NCBI GenBank assembly: GCA_964020085.1
Contig: OZ026607.1
Coordinates: forward strand, 472,501-536,500
Reading direction: 5' to 3'
Length of the DNA: 64,000 nucleotides
From: Micromussa lordhowensis
Lineage: Eukaryota > Cnidaria > Anthozoa > Scleractinia > Lobophylliidae
The notes beneath the pieces were generated by a model, which made no database searches, was not told the DNA's origin, and saw nothing but the letters and a program-made list of their open reading frames with translations. Of the stretch, positions 39,492-54,400 are shown piece after piece (position 1 is the first letter of the stretch; each line of letters begins with the position of its first letter). Both the position numbers and the translations under genes were made by a program.

Positions 39492-42400
39492 AGTCGATCA
39501 GTCAATCAGTCAGTCAGTCAGTCAGTCAGAGAAACAGGTAGACAATTGCCGTTTTACTTGAACAAAAGTTTTTTGTTCAATCTTGTTCGTTCCGAATTTC
39601 ATTCCATATCTCCAACAAGCAACTGCAACGTCTTTTCACTTTCTAAACCGTATCAAAAGAAATCATGGTGTAAAAAGCTGACGTACTCGGATAATCACGC
39701 TTATAGTCGGCGGCGACTGTTGAAGCGAGCGAGAAAAAGACTGTAAAAACCAAGTTATCACGTGGCAAGATTTCCTGCTCGGCTTGTTTTCTCGCTGTTC
39801 CTTTTAGAATCCTTGAACGTAATTTGGACTGCTCGTAATCTTAAAGTAACCTGTGAAAACTTGATAAAAGTCATGTCTGAATATCCCATACCTTTTTTAG
39901 TTCCTGCACATCCTTAACTTGCATTTCAGTCAAGCCTGGAACATAAAGACCTTCTTTTCCTTGTTTGACTTCAAGTTTGGCTGAAAGATTATCGCCCAGT
40001 AGATCACGGATCATTTCATTGTAGATTTCGATGACAGACACGTTGATACTAAAGTGCCAATCAACTCCCCTGTCACATGTTTCCTCAAACAGAAGTTTCA
40101 GTGCTCGCTGGTTTATGCCTGGGTTGGAAGACGGACCCTGGATATAAACAAAGATGCGATTTCCTGTCACCTAAGTATACATTTCATTCCAAAAGAATAT
40201 AGACGGAATTGGTAAATCAAGCATATCATTTTTTTATTTCTCCTATGATATACAAAACAGTCTACCTCGAGCTTTAGCAATACATTAACCGGCACTGTGT
40301 TCTCCACTCTCTTCTTAACCCCCGTCTTTTCTGAAACTCTGGTGAAGTGGGAATCAACTTTAAACTGTAAAATACTCCGCTATTCGTATATGAGTTCCCC
40401 GTTCAGAGAGTAACGTCTACATACAAGTATTGAGACTGTGCATATGTGGCTTGCAAACATAAACAAAGCAGCGCTTTCTTGACTCCTATTTACCTATAAC
40501 CTTGCGAGACTCGTGACTGTAAAGACACTGTACTGATTAATTACCACACTCATTATCTCCTTAAAAATGTCGAGGAATGCAGAAACCCCTACCGAGGGGT
40601 TTTATACCATCAGTGTCCGTCCGCGAGGAGGCCGGGTTAAGCAGGCAGTCACTGACTCGACAATGAGTTATTATAGAAAATGACAATGCAACTTTACCTC
40701 CATTGTAAAAGTTTTGCCGCTGCCAGTTTGACCGTAGGCAAAGATACACACATTATAACCATCAATGCAGGACACAATCAGGGACTTGACTTCCTCGAAA
40801 ACCTTTAAAAACATAAGAGAATCACATGTTCATAAGAACAGTAATAAAACCTAATTTGCTTCTTTCACTCCAGGCTTTTCGCTGCGGATGTGAAATGTCT
40901 GAAAATAAAGCAGCTTACATTTCTCAATCTTCTCGTCCATAATCACCGGCTTCCTGGATGTTATAATTCCTGGTACTTTTTCATTCGTTACTACTCCTTT
41001 AAGTTTGTTTTTTTTTTCTCTCAGGCAGAAAACAAAGAGATTCGTTCTGATGTGAAAAAAAAAACATCTGCGAATTGCCTGAACACGCAGTTTTAGAAGA
41101 AAAAGTATTAAAGTGCCTATGAAACGAAATGAAAAAAGTTGCCTAAAATGCCTCTGTGGTATTGATGCTTATGTTTCGACTGTAAATTTTTCCATCGTAC
41201 CTTTACTTTTCTCCTCCGTCATTCACAAAGACACACAATCATGGGAGACATTTCCGCGCGCGGCCATTTTGACTTGATGACGACAAAGGGTTTATTAAAA
41301 TTCAATTACAAACAGTGGAATAGTGATGGCGGATAGAGCTCTTATCAAATGAGTAGGGAAATAGGCCTTATCACGGTTTCCGACGTCATTTTGACGGGTA
41401 GGCAAAGCGGTCAGAAATTACAGTGTTTGTATGGGAATCCGATGGCAAAGAACTTTTTCCAAAATCGAATTTTACACAAATTGTGAATCGCAATGTTAAG
41501 ATATCAGGTGGAAGATTGTATTCACCAAGTTTGAAGGTTGTAGTTTAACTAGAAGACGCTCAGTTAATTTTTATAATTTTCCATACATTTGTCTGTAAAT
41601 TTGGCTGGGAAGACGCGGCGGCGCCGAAAAAAAAATTACAGACAAATGTATGCTAAATTATAAAAATTAACTGAGCGTCTTCTAGTTAAGTTACATCCTT
41701 CAAACTTGGTGAATATAATCTTCCACCTGATATTTTAACATTGCGATTCACAAATTGCGTAAAATTCGATTTTCGAAAAAAGTTCTTTGCCATCGGATTC
41801 CCATACAAACACTGTAATTTCTGACCGCTTTGCCTACCCGTCAAAATGACGTCGGAAACCGTGATAAGGCCTATATTGCGTGGCAAGAAGCCGTGACAAC
41901 GTTACTTGTACCAATACGAGTTATTCTCCGGGAATCTCTATGCATAGATTTCTCTCCGACAAAGTATTATTGCTTCCTCATCAGTGCTCTTTGACTCGCT
42001 ACTTTCTTTTAATTACTCTTTCGAACACGAAACAATTGACACTAAGCTAAGATTACATTCAAACCGAGCGACGTTTAAACTAAACTGAACTTGAATACTA
42101 ATAAATGGCTTGAATATTCCTAGCTAGCGGTTCACACATTCAGCACGTATTCATAGCTTAATTACTCCGAGTGGTTTACTCGTTCAACAAGGGTTTAAAC
42201 TTTCTGTTTTACATAAACCACATGAACACCTACACGTATAATAAATTAAAAGAGACCAACATTTGACTTTTACTTACGAAAAAAGGAAATTTTATTCTAA
42301 AATTAACCCTACAACCTCAGCAAGTATCAACAGAAACACGACTCTCGAATCTGGCCTTCAAAGTTACGGAGAAATGCCGTCTCGTCATCTTCATCGTGTG

Positions 42401-45400
42401 AGTCCATTTTGTCTTCTTCTTCGTCCAGGGTTCGTACGGGTCCTGGAAAACCTGGAAAGTCCTGGAATTTTAATGTGGCATTTTCCAGGACTGGAAAGTC
42501 CTGGAAAAAGGCTACTGGTCCTGGAAAGTCCTGGAAATCTGTTAAGCTAGAGTTTAAGAATATAATAAGTATGGCAGACAGTAAGGAGAATTAACACTGA
42601 GATCTTAGGAATGAAAGGGTTAATGTAAATTTTAGGGTCCTGGAAAATCAATTTTAGTCCTGGAAAAGTCCTTGAAAAGTCCTGGAAATTTGTTTCTGAA
42701 AAAGGGTACGAACCCTGTCGTCTGTGTGAGCAGCGACTTGAGCAACTGGTTCATCTTGATATGGGAGAGCAGTACGTATCCTTACCTCGACTTCATCAAT
42801 TCCTGATTCTTCGTTTTGTTGCTGATCATCAGACGATGAACTAGCGAAGTTTGAATCGCTTTCTGCCATATTTTTAAAGGTTCAAATACCTTGTAAACAA
42901 CAGAAGCCATTAGGGACAGCGCGTCTTCACTGTGTCGTGGTTGCGGTGCACTGTGTTGTGGTTACGCTGTCGTGGGTGAACGTCCCAAATCTATATGCTC
43001 CCAAGCTCCAAAGGTACTGGGAACTAGCTCAAAAAGTACTGTTTACCTCACTCAGGTTAGCCTGTTTACTTCACTCCGGTTAGCCTGTTTACTTCACTTC
43101 GGTTAGACTGTTTACTTCACTTCGGTTAGCCTGTTTACTTCACTCTGGTTAGCCTGTTTACTTCACTCCGGTTGTTTACGGTTAGCTGTCAGGTATGTAA
43201 TGGTGACACTATATATACTCAAAAAATTAGCGGTTTTGGCAGCCAGTGCGCTGGTGGTCTAGTGGTTATCGAACATGCTCGTCAGGGTGATGACCCGGGT
43301 TCGAATCCACTTACCTTAACTTTGTTACATTATCTTTTTCAGTCTTTACTTTGTTCGAAAATAATTCTAAGTGTCTGGGAGACGCGCTGTCCCTAACGGC
43401 ATGTGTAAACAACGACACAGGAAGAGCTTCGTGGTCTTCGTTCAAACCTGTGACGTCACAACTCACAATAACTCGTACCCAGGTTCCCAAAAATGTCTCC
43501 TTTATTTAGGGCAAATTTGGGATTTTCGAGACGCTAGGATTTCTCTCCAACATCTTTCTAGCAAATTTTTCCTGTATTTTGTGATTTGTGGTACCCAGAT
43601 GTCTCTATTTCTGTGAGATTCATAGGCACTTTAAGGGATGGACAATGTCTAGCGTGCGTCCATCTAATTCAGGATGTATGCTCGACATTGTCCATTGGTT
43701 TTACAACACAGCAAGGCATTTTTCACGCTGAAAAGTCGCTTTTTACACATTTATTCTGCACGCAGCTAGAAAATGGACTTTGTTTGTCAGAAAGCTCGGC
43801 AAAACTTCAAACCATCGAAGCATTCGGCTCTTTGCTCAGCTGTATTTGTAGCAGTTAAATTATTTATTCCTAACCTGCTCTTGAGTGGACTCTGGTCTAA
43901 ACACCTTATCCATCTCAAAACGTTTGATTGCTCCCTTTGATAACACGTTGAGGAGGGCATCATCATCCTCGTCAAAAGAGATGACATTTTCAGCATTTTT
44001 GCCTACTCCATCTTCTTTTATTACAGGTCTAACTCGGCAGTATACCCGGATGTTGCCCTTTAAGTCCACCAACTCGTTATGAAGTTTTTTCCTCAACGTC
44101 ATCTCCTTCTTATATTTCGCCACAAGTTCTTTGTTCTTGACGTCAATTCCTTCGATCCGTTTTGTTATCTGTGAGTAAACGGAGACAAAGTTTTCTCATG
44201 AAGTTAAAGTATAACTCAAAGCACAAGTGATGAACACAGCTGGAAGCCCAGTTTGGATTTCCATAGACAGGGAATATAGGCTTGTCATGGTTAGAACGAA
44301 CTTCCACTAGGGCACTAACGAACATGTCTGGTCACTCACATATGCTCACATACAAAAACCAGCCTCACACAAACAGTACATTTTTAACCTTTCACAAGCT
44401 GACAGTTTGTCTGGCTCCCCACCCAAAAAGCCCTCATGGGCGTTTCGATTGTACAGTGTAGTTATAAGTTGACATCAGTAAAGACAGTAAACCGTATGGC
44501 GCACTTGGCACCGTTACATTAAAACAAGAAATACATTTACTTTTTCAATTGCCTCGCGTACGGCTGGTTTGATTCCAGTTCCAAGTTTTAGGCAACTTAT
44601 TCTAAGGTCTTGCTGTTCTCGTTTTAATTCTTTCAGGATATTGTTCATCACTTCCATCTGGTGTGTTACACTCTTCAGTTTGGAGCGTATTAAGCTTGTT
44701 TCTCTTTTAGATTTGGCTCTCTCCTCTTCTAGAAGTTTTCTTTTTTCCTCGTCGAAGTCTTTCATCTGTTGTTCAAATTCCTGCCCCAGCTGATCGATGT
44801 CTGACTTGTATTTCCTGATCTGTTTGTTGGAATAACAAAAGGTTTTTGTCATTGTTAACTAAAGCATCACAAGAAAGCGAGATTGTCAATTTTAAGGAAA
44901 GAGACCAATCAAATATGCGAGATCCGTGTCTACCTTCCACAAACCTACTTATTTGCGCAATTTCCTAGGCCAACTCTTAGCGCTAAGATTGTACAGAGGA
45001 TCATGAATGTGTAAAGTAGAGAGAAAGAAAAATATTTGTAAGAACGGGAGAAAGTAGGGAACGGAGTGTCCTCGGAGACTCAGGGACAGTTAGTTGGGGT
45101 GGGAGGAAGTAAATTGGGCAAATATTGAAACATCGAAAACTTCGACGCTTTTGCCCGACGTATTTTCTCCCGCCCCAACTAACTGTCCCTGGGTCTCCGA
45201 GGATGGGGAGGATGGAGGGCGAAAAAAACAAGAGCGACAGAAAGAAAAGAGATACTACATCTGTTAACTGTTAACTGTCGACAACAAGTTCCCTTTAGTG
45301 TGCTTGCAACCACTAAGCTTCTTAACCAGCTGTTTAAAAAATTGTCCCCCAGGCTTGACATTTGCTATGACATCTTCAACGTCTTCTCAAGAAAAAAATG

Positions 45401-48400
45401 AGAACTGGTCAGTAAATGGCAAAGGATATTGGTCCTAACGAGTAAAATAACTTATACCTCCATTTCTAGCGTTCTAATTTTGCTGTTCTTCTGCTTCAAT
45501 GTAGACTCAAGAGAACTCATTTCTTTTACAACTTCTTGTAGCGTCCGACAGTCGGCCAAAGCTTCCTGCTCCTTTCTAGTACTCTCCTCTATGTTTGTCT
45601 TCAGAGACTTCACATCAGCCTGTAGAGCGGATACCTAAGTAGACATCACAAACACAGTATCTTAGCGCATGGAAATCTTTTTCCGAACAATGGAGACTTA
45701 ACGCACCTTAGCGTTGTAGTCTGATCTCGACTTCGCGAGAATTTCTTCAAGTTCTTTGTTCCGCGCAATCATTTGATCAAGCTGCTTCTTTGTTTCTTCC
45801 GAGACAGCGGAAATGGTTCTCGTCTGTAACAAATTAAACAAGACAATGGCCCATGTGAGTACGAAATGAAGCGATTAAAACACAGATATGGCAAGGATTA
45901 ATCAATCTCTCAAACATTTGAGGCGTTAGCTCTAAGGTTTTTAAATACTTCAATACTGTTGTGACTTTTATGCGCGCATTGTTCAGTTTGTTTCAAGATT
46001 TTTTCTACAATCTAAGGTGCACCTCACTCGTTCCTTCCCCTGCGCAGCGGCGCTTTAGTAGTTACGGTCTTTTCAATACTTCCAGTACTGTGGTGTCTCA
46101 TTTTTACACCCATTGTTCAGTCTGGTTCAAGATTTCGGTTTCATACAGTGGGAGGAAGTGCCCCTTACACCTTCTCACACGGTACCCCTTCCATGCAGGT
46201 TAAAGATCAGCAAACACTTCAACCCACCCATTTATGGTTCTAAGAAGCTTTGTTTGATTTTCAGAAAGCCGCTGTGCTAATTCTTTACGGCATTAATAAT
46301 TAGATTCATTATAATAATAAATAGGTGCTTATAAGGCGTGTTTCTAACCTCAATGCGCCAAACAACAGATAATTCATTAACATTAAATCAAATAATTTGT
46401 CTCAAGCCTAGTTTTAAATGTTTCTACTGTTTCTGCTCTTTTAATATATTCGGGAATTGAGTTCCATAATTTCGGTGCAGTTAATTGCTGAAAAAGCGCG
46501 GCCACCATAGGAGTTGGATTTGATACATGGGATACATAATAGTGAACGAGTTGATGATCTTAGTGTTCTTAATGAGTGATATTCTTGTATAATAGGTTCT
46601 AAATAAGTAAGGGTTGAAGCAGTTTTCAAAAATAAAACAAAAACAAAAATTGATTTGCAACTCCGCGCTCCACGATCGGCTAAATAAAAACTCGCCCCAC
46701 GTTATGATCCAATTAGAAGTACAAACCACGTTTTCCCGTGCTTTGCGTCAACCACATGTGTTTACACTGAGTTTTGATTGGTTCATTGGGTTGTCCGTGT
46801 GTGATTGACAAAAGTGATTACTTTGGTTTTGAAACTTGACGCCGCTAAGATGAACTAATCTTGGGTGGTGTGGCCACCAGATTGCTGTACTTCGCCTCAG
46901 TATCTCGCAGCTTCTTCTTGAGACCCAGTAGTTCCTCTTCTAGTTGATTTTTTGTACTGTGATGTAGTTTATGAGCACTTTGAAGCTCGTGTTCCAGAGT
47001 CTGTATTTTGTTTTTTAAACCGACGTTTTCCCCTTGTAGTTGCTTGTTGTCGTTTTCTTTTAGTTTGATCTGCAATAAGGCGAATTGTTAGTCAAGAATG
47101 ATGTAAACTGGTAATTTCAATACGAAGTGAGTGCTGGCAAAGGGGTAAAAAGTTGTGGGATCCACAGCTCACTTTGGGCTTTAGAATCACACGCTGTCAA
47201 ACGCTTTCGCTTTCGACGTGCAGTTGACGTTGCCATAAAACAAGTAGGTATGTTTTCTCTTTGCTATGTCTTATCATTATCTATCGTACTCCTTATTCTG
47301 CTGCACACCCAGTCACCACTAGTGTGTTCCTGGAAGAGTTCTCAAACTATCTGGAAACAGTGATTTTGTCTTCTGAGCCTTTGTTAATCACCGGAGACTT
47401 TAATATACATGTTGACGACGCCAGGGACTCCGACGCGACACGATTTCTAGATTTACTTGCCTCATTGAGCCTAGAGCAACACGTAGATAAGCCCACTCAT
47501 ATATCCGGTCACACACTGGACTTGATGATCACACGCTGTTCGGACACTCTGATCGGCAGTAAACCTCGAACGGATTATTTGTTCTCTGACCATTTCACGG
47601 TTACGTGCGATCTCATCATTGGAAGACCAGCACCCAGTGTCAAACAAATATCTTATAGGATTGGATTGATTCAATATTCCAGGTATTGCATCGAATCAAT
47701 ATTGCAGGTAATGAATTGAATCAATATTCCAGGTATTGCATTGAATCAATTTTGCAGGTATTGAATTGAACCATTTTTTTGTTAACGATTGAATTGGATG
47801 CCTTTTTACTCTTTAAATAGAACCACTATTTAAAGGATTAAACATATATTGCAAGGATTGAATTTTGCTACAAACGGCTTGCCATAGTGCTGTCTTGCTA
47901 ATGCTCGCCAGCAAATACACAGTAACACCAACTCTTATACCTTGTGCTAATTTCCAAACTAAACTAGGCGTTCGCTAGTACGCTATTTTTTTGCCGTTTG
48001 CCGCTAGAATAGATAGTTTTTCTACGACTTTCCTCAGAATGTTTGCCGTGGTTGTTATTGCACTGTACTTGATAAAAGAGGTTACGATAATTTTCGTTTC
48101 TATTTTCTATTTTCTGAATGGTGCACTTTGCGCCGGTCACAACTTTATTAATAGTCCACTGTGTAAGCTAGAAGTACGAGTTTTAAAATGTTTCAACGCA
48201 ATCTTCCTCGCAAGTCTCGTCTGTAATCGTGCCCAAATTTGCAATAAGCCAATCAAAAGACTTGTCTACTGTCCTGAAAAAAGATAACCTCTGAAACCTC
48301 ATTTCGCGCGAAATTATGTACGGATATTTGTGATGGGGGATATTGCTTTTTTGACTGACTGGGCGTGCTGGACGGGAAAATATTGGCTCGAGGTCAGGAC

Positions 48401-51400
48401 GTACGGACCGAGTGCAACTAGTTCTATGACGGTCCTCACCGAATGCCAAATATTTTCCCATCCGGCCCTCCCACTCAGTCAATAAGTTTTATCATATGAG
48501 TGTTTTCTTTTGAATCACTGTTGGTGGTGCGAGGTGCATTTTCAAAATATGTATATTAAAAACACTTACCCTGTCTGTTCCAGCATTTTGTAACTTGATA
48601 ATCTCGGCTTGTGACTTGCGGAGTTTTGACTCTAGATCTGAAATACTTTCTGACAAATTATCGACTGTCTCTTTGTGTTCATGCTTCAGTGTTTCAAGCT
48701 CTGATTGTGTCGATAGCCATGTTTCCTGTATTCTGCTTTTTTCAGTGTGAAGATCTTTTATCGAGTCGACTAGTTTTCTGAAACTTGAAGATTTTGTACT
48801 CGCTGCAGTCAATGACTGGGAAGGGCTTGATCCTTTGATGTGACTTTCAAGTTCGGCAATTTTGCTTTCCTGTCCTTCAAGTAATTCTTCTACATATCAA
48901 CCTTAGGGTTGCTGATTTGGTCGACGGTGGCACGAAGTCACCTTCCGTTTATGGGCATTCCAATTGTTTGCAGTTTTAGCGTCTTTTGTTACCAGAACAA
49001 TGGTGTGAAAGAACCTACTCGTAGCGAATTTCCGACCGCGAAATTCAAAATCTTCGCTGATGACTGATAATAACAAAATCAACACTTCTGGGGGAGGGTG
49101 GAGGGAATATTCGCCTAGTACAACAACAGACTTACCGGGGGACGGAAGGGGAATTTTGTTAGATAGATGAGGGTTCGGATTTACATAATGCCCGGAAAAT
49201 TTGTTTATTTACCGAATTTTGACGAAAGCCCCATTCAAACCTATTAAGTGTTGAAGTTTGTTTAGGAACGCTAAGCGATTCTAAAAAATAATTTTGTGCT
49301 GTAGTGTTTGCAGTGTTCACTTCAGCTATTTCGAAGTGGCTGTGCTCTTTCCTTTTGTAATTTTTTCTTTCTTGTATTTATTCTTTACTGTGTTATTTCT
49401 GGGCACGAATAAAGATTGTTGTTGTTGTTGGTCGAATAGTTATATCGTCTGGCAATGGGAATGTAAAGTATACCGTAGAACCAATGCGTCCTTGAACAAA
49501 CCACGGGCACTTATTGTTTCACCTGTTATTACTTTGCGCAATTGCACGTTAACCGGCTTTCGCAACCCTTGATTTTTTCAATTGCCTCGCGTACGGCTGG
49601 TTTGATTCCAGTTCCAAGTTTTAGGCAACTTATTCTAAGGTCTTGCTGTTCTCGTTTTAATTCTTTCAGGATATTGTTCATCACTTCCATCTGGTGTGTT
49701 ACACTCTTCAGTTTGGAGCGTATTAAGCTTGTTTCTCTTTTAGATTTGGCTCTCTCCTCTTCTAGAAGTTTTCTTTTTTCCTCGTCGAAGTCTTTCATCT
49801 GTTGTTCAAATTCCTGCCCCAGCTGATCGATGTCTGACTTGTATTTCCTGATCTGTTTGTTGGAATAACAAAAGGTTTTTGTCATTGTTAACTAAAGCAT
49901 CACAAGAAAGCGAGATTGTCAATTTTAAGGAAAGAGACCAATCAAATATGCGAGATCCGTGTCTACCTTCCACAAACCTACTTATTTGCGCAATTTCCTA
50001 GGCCAACTCTTAGCGCTAAGATTGTACAGAGGATCATGAATGTGTAAAGTAGAGAGAAAGAAAAATATTTGTAAGAACGGGAGAAAGTAGGGAACGGAGT
50101 GTCCTCGGAGACTCAGGGACAGTTAGTTGGGGTGGGAGGAAGTAAATTGGGCAAATATTGAAACATCGAAAACTTCGACGCTTTTGCCCGACGTATTTTC
50201 TCCCGCCCCAACTAACTGTCCCTGGGTCTCCGAGGATGGGGAGGATGGAGGGCGAAAAAAACAAGAGCGACAGAAAGAAAAGAGATACTACATCTGTTAA
50301 CTGTTAACTGTCGACAACAAGTTCCCTTTAGTGTGCTTGCAACCACTAAGCTTCTTAACCAGCTGTTTAAAAAATTGTCCCCCAGGCTTGACATTTGCTA
50401 TGACATCTTCAACGTCTTCTCAAGAAAAAAATGAGAACTGGTCAGTAAATGGCAAAGGATATTGGTCCTAACGAGTAAAATAACTTATACCTCCATTTCT
50501 AGCGTTCTAATTTTGCTGTTCTTCTGCTTCAATGTAGACTCAAGAGAACTCATTTCTTTTACAACTTCTTGTAGCGTCCGACAGTCGGCCAAAGCTTCCT
50601 GCTCCTTTCTAGTACTCTCCTCTATGTTTGTCTTCAGAGACTTCACATCAGCCTGTAGAGCGGATACCTAAGTAGACATCACAAACACAGTATCTTAGCG
50701 CATGGAAATCTTTTTCCGAACAATGGAGACTTAACGCACCTTAGCGTTGTAGTCTGATCTCGACTTCGCGAGAATTTCTTCAAGTTCTTTGTTCCGCGCA
50801 ATCATTTGATCAAGCTGCTTCTTTGTTTCTTCCGAGACAGCGGAAATGGTTCTCGTCTGTAACAAATTAAACAAGACAATGGCCCATGTGAGTACGAAAT
50901 GAAGCGATTAAAACACAGATATGGCAAGGATTAATCAATCTCTCAAACATTTGAGGCGTTAGCTCTAAGGTTTTTAAATACTTCAATACTGTTGTGACTT
51001 TTATGCGCGCATTGTTCAGTTTGTTTCAAGATTTTTTCTACAATCTAAGGTGCACCTCACTCGTTCCTTCCCCTGCGCAGCGGCGCTTTAGTAGTTACGG
51101 TCTTTTCAATACTTCCAGTACTGTGGTGTCTCATTTTTACACCCATTGTTCAGTCTGGTTCAAGATTTCGGTTTCATACAGTGGGAGGAAGTGCCCCTTA
51201 CACCTTCTCACACGGTACCCCTTCCATGCAGGTTAAAGATCAGCAAACACTTCAACCCACCCATTTATGGTTCTAAGAAGCTTTGTTTGATTTTCAGAAA
51301 GCCGCTGTGCTAATTCTTTACGGCATTAATAATTAGATTCATTATAATAATAAATAGGTGCTTATAAGGCGTGTTTCTAACCTCAATGCGCCAAACAACA

Positions 51401-54400
51401 GATAATTCATTAACATTAAATCAAATAATTTGTCTCAAGCCTAGTTTTAAATGTTTCTACTGTTTCTGCTCTTTTAATATATTCGGGAATTGAGTTCCAT
51501 AATTTCGGTGCAGTTAATTGCTGAAAAAGCGCGGCCACCATAGGAGTTGGATTTGATACATGGGATACATAATAGTGAACGAGTTGATGATCTTAGTGTT
51601 CTTAATGAGTGATATTCTTGTATAATAGGTTCTAAATAAGTAAGGGTTGAAGCAGTTTTCAAAAATAAAACAAAAACAAAAATTGATTTGCAACTCCGCG
51701 CTCCACGATCGGCTAAATAAAAACTCGCCCCACGTTATGATCCAATTAGAAGTACAAACCACGTTTTCCCGTGCTTTGCGTCAACCACATGTGTTTACAC
51801 TGAGTTTTGATTGGTTCATTGGGTTGTCCGTGTGTGATTGACAAAAGTGATTACTTTGGTTTTGAAACTTGACGCCGCTAAGATGAACTAATTTTGGGTG
51901 GTGTGGCCACCAGATTGCTGTACTTCGCCTCAGTATCTCGCAGCTTCTTCTTGAGACCCAGTAGTTCCTCTTCTAGTTGATTTTTTGTACTGTGATGTAG
52001 TTTATGAGCACTTTGAAGCTCGTGTTCCAGAGTCTGTATTTTGTTTTTTAAACCGACGTTTTCCCCTTGTAGTTGCTTGTTGTCGTTTTCTTTTAGTTTG
52101 ATCTGCAATAAGGCGAATTGTTAGTCAAGAATGATGTAAACTGGTAATTTCAATACGAAGTGAGTGCTGGCAAAGGGGTAAAAAGTTGTGGGATCCACAG
52201 CTCACTTTGGGCTTTAGAATCACACGCTGTCAAACGCTTTCGCTTTCGACGTGCAGTTGACGTTGCCATAAAACAAGTAGGTATGTTTTCTCTTTGCTAT
52301 GTCTTATCATTATCTATCGTACTCCTTATTCTGCTGCACACCCAGTCACCACTAGTGTGTTCCTGGAAGAGTTCTCAAACTATCTGGAAACAGTGATTTT
52401 GTCTTCTGAGCCTTTGTTAATCACCGGAGACTTTAATATACATGTTGACGACGCCAGGGACTCCGACGCGACACGATTTCTAGATTTACTTGCCTCATTG
52501 AGCCTAGAGCAACACGTAGATAAGCCCACAAATATATCCGGTCACACACTGGACTTGATGATCACACGCTGTTCGGACACTCTGATCGGCAGTAAACCTC
52601 GAACGGATTATTTGTTCTCTGACCATTTCACGGTTACGTGCGATCTCATCATTGGAAGACCAGCACCCAGTGTCAAACAAATATCTTATAGGATTGGATT
52701 GATTCAATATTCCAGGTATTGCATCGAATCAATATTGCAGGTAATGAATTGAATCAATATTCCAGGTATTGCATTGAATCAATTTTGCAGGTATTGAATT
52801 GAACCATTTTTTTGTTAACGATTGAATTGGATGCCTTTTTACTCTTTAAATAGAACCACTATTTAAAGGATTAAACATATATTGCAAGGATTGAATTTTG
52901 CTACAAACGGCTTGCCATAGTGCTGTCTTGCTAATGCTCGCCAGCAAATACACAGTAACACCAACTCTTATACCTTGTGCTAATTTCCAAACTAAACTAG
53001 GCGTTCGCTAGTACGCTATTTTTTTGCCGTTTGCCGCTAGAATAGATAGTTTTTCTACGACTTTCCTCAGAATGTTTGCCGTGGTTGTTATTGCACTGTA
53101 CTTGATAAAAGAGGTTACGATAATTTTCGTTTCTATTTTCTATTTTCTGAATGGTGCACTTTGCGCCGGTCACAACTTTATTAATAGTCCACTGTGTAAG
53201 CTAGAAGTACGAGTTTTAAAATGTTTCAACGCAATCTTCCTCGCAAGTCTCGTCTGTAATCGTGCCCAAATTTGCAATAAGCCAATCAAAAGACTTGTCT
53301 ACTGTCCTGAAAAAAGATAACCTCTGAAACCTCATTTCGCGCGAAATTATGTACGGATATTTGTGATGGGGGATATTGCTTTTTTGACTGACTGGGCGTG
53401 CTGGACGGGAAAATATTGGCTCGAGGTCAGGACGTACGGACCGAGTGCAACTAGTTCTATGACGGTCCTCACCGAATGCCAAATATTTTCCCATCCGGCC
53501 CTCCCACTCAGTCAATAAGTTTTATCATATGAGTGTTTTCTTTTGAATCACTGTTGGTGGTGCGAGGTGCATTTTCAAAATATGTATATTAAAAACACTT
53601 ACCCTGTCTGTTCCAGCATTTTGTAACTTGATAATCTCGGCTTGTGACTTGCGGAGTTTTGACTCTAGATCTGAAATACTTTCTGACAAATTATCGACTG
53701 TCTCTTTGTGTTCATGCTTCAGTGTTTCAAGCTCTGATTGTGTCGATAGCCATGTTTCCTGTATTCTGCTTTTTTCAGTGTGAAGATCTTTTATCGAGTC
53801 GACTAGTTTTCTGAAACTTGAAGATTTTGTACTCGCTGCAGTCAATGACTGGGAAGGGCTTGATCCTTTGATGCGACTTTCAAGTTCGGCAATTTTGCTT
53901 TCCTGTCCTTCAAGTAATTCTTCTACTGAAGTTGTGAATAAGCTCTCCTTTCATGGCCAGTTGTGATTCGTGTCTTTTTTTTCAAAATCTTTATCTGTGA
54001 CTTTTTGTTATTTTCTGCCTTTTGAAGTCTGGATTTGTAATTGGCTGTCTTGTCTGTCATTGGCTTGGAAGAAAATCAGTACAAAGAGATTAATTTCAAG
54101 GGGTCCGTAGGTCATACAATTTTAAGTCGTTAGAGGTAGGTAATCCTGTTTATTTTTGTTAATTATGAATTCTAAAAGCTACAATTTTAAATTATCAGCT
54201 GGGCTGTCATTAAGTTTCAAACCTCCAGCCTTGATCTTCAAACTGGTAGCAAACTTATTACTTTATGCCGAATCGGCTACCAACTACACGCCAGTTCACT
54301 TGTAATCAAGGGTCCATCAAATATAATCAACTGTAACTAGACGGTTACACTAATTACAGCCCTAATTGACAGCCCTGGTTGGTAGAACCAAGGCCACATA

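Larger units (their letters stand above)
40803..43874. other. Kinesin intron, repeat-rich
   Basis: About 3 kb between the P-loop exon and the first motor exon. It holds a large fold-back element, a hAT-like MITE inside an acidic gene remnant, a minisatellite and a tRNA-like sequence, listed separately. Confidence 0.7.
44541..48893. repeat. Kinesin duplicated block, proximal copy (4,353 bp)
   Basis: Direct copy of 49574-53926 at offset 5,033 with only about three differences that I saw (near 46862, 47499 and 48840). The edges coincide with exon edges. Confidence 0.9.
49574..53926. repeat. Kinesin duplicated block, distal copy (4,353 bp)
   Basis: Contains the five coiled-coil exons, the LINE endonuclease fragment, and both fold-back repeats of the proximal block in the same order. 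Confidence 0.9.

Noticed and set aside
43248..43319. Functional tRNA gene
   Set aside because: A and B boxes are good but the acceptor and anticodon arms do not close properly; a SINE head is more likely.
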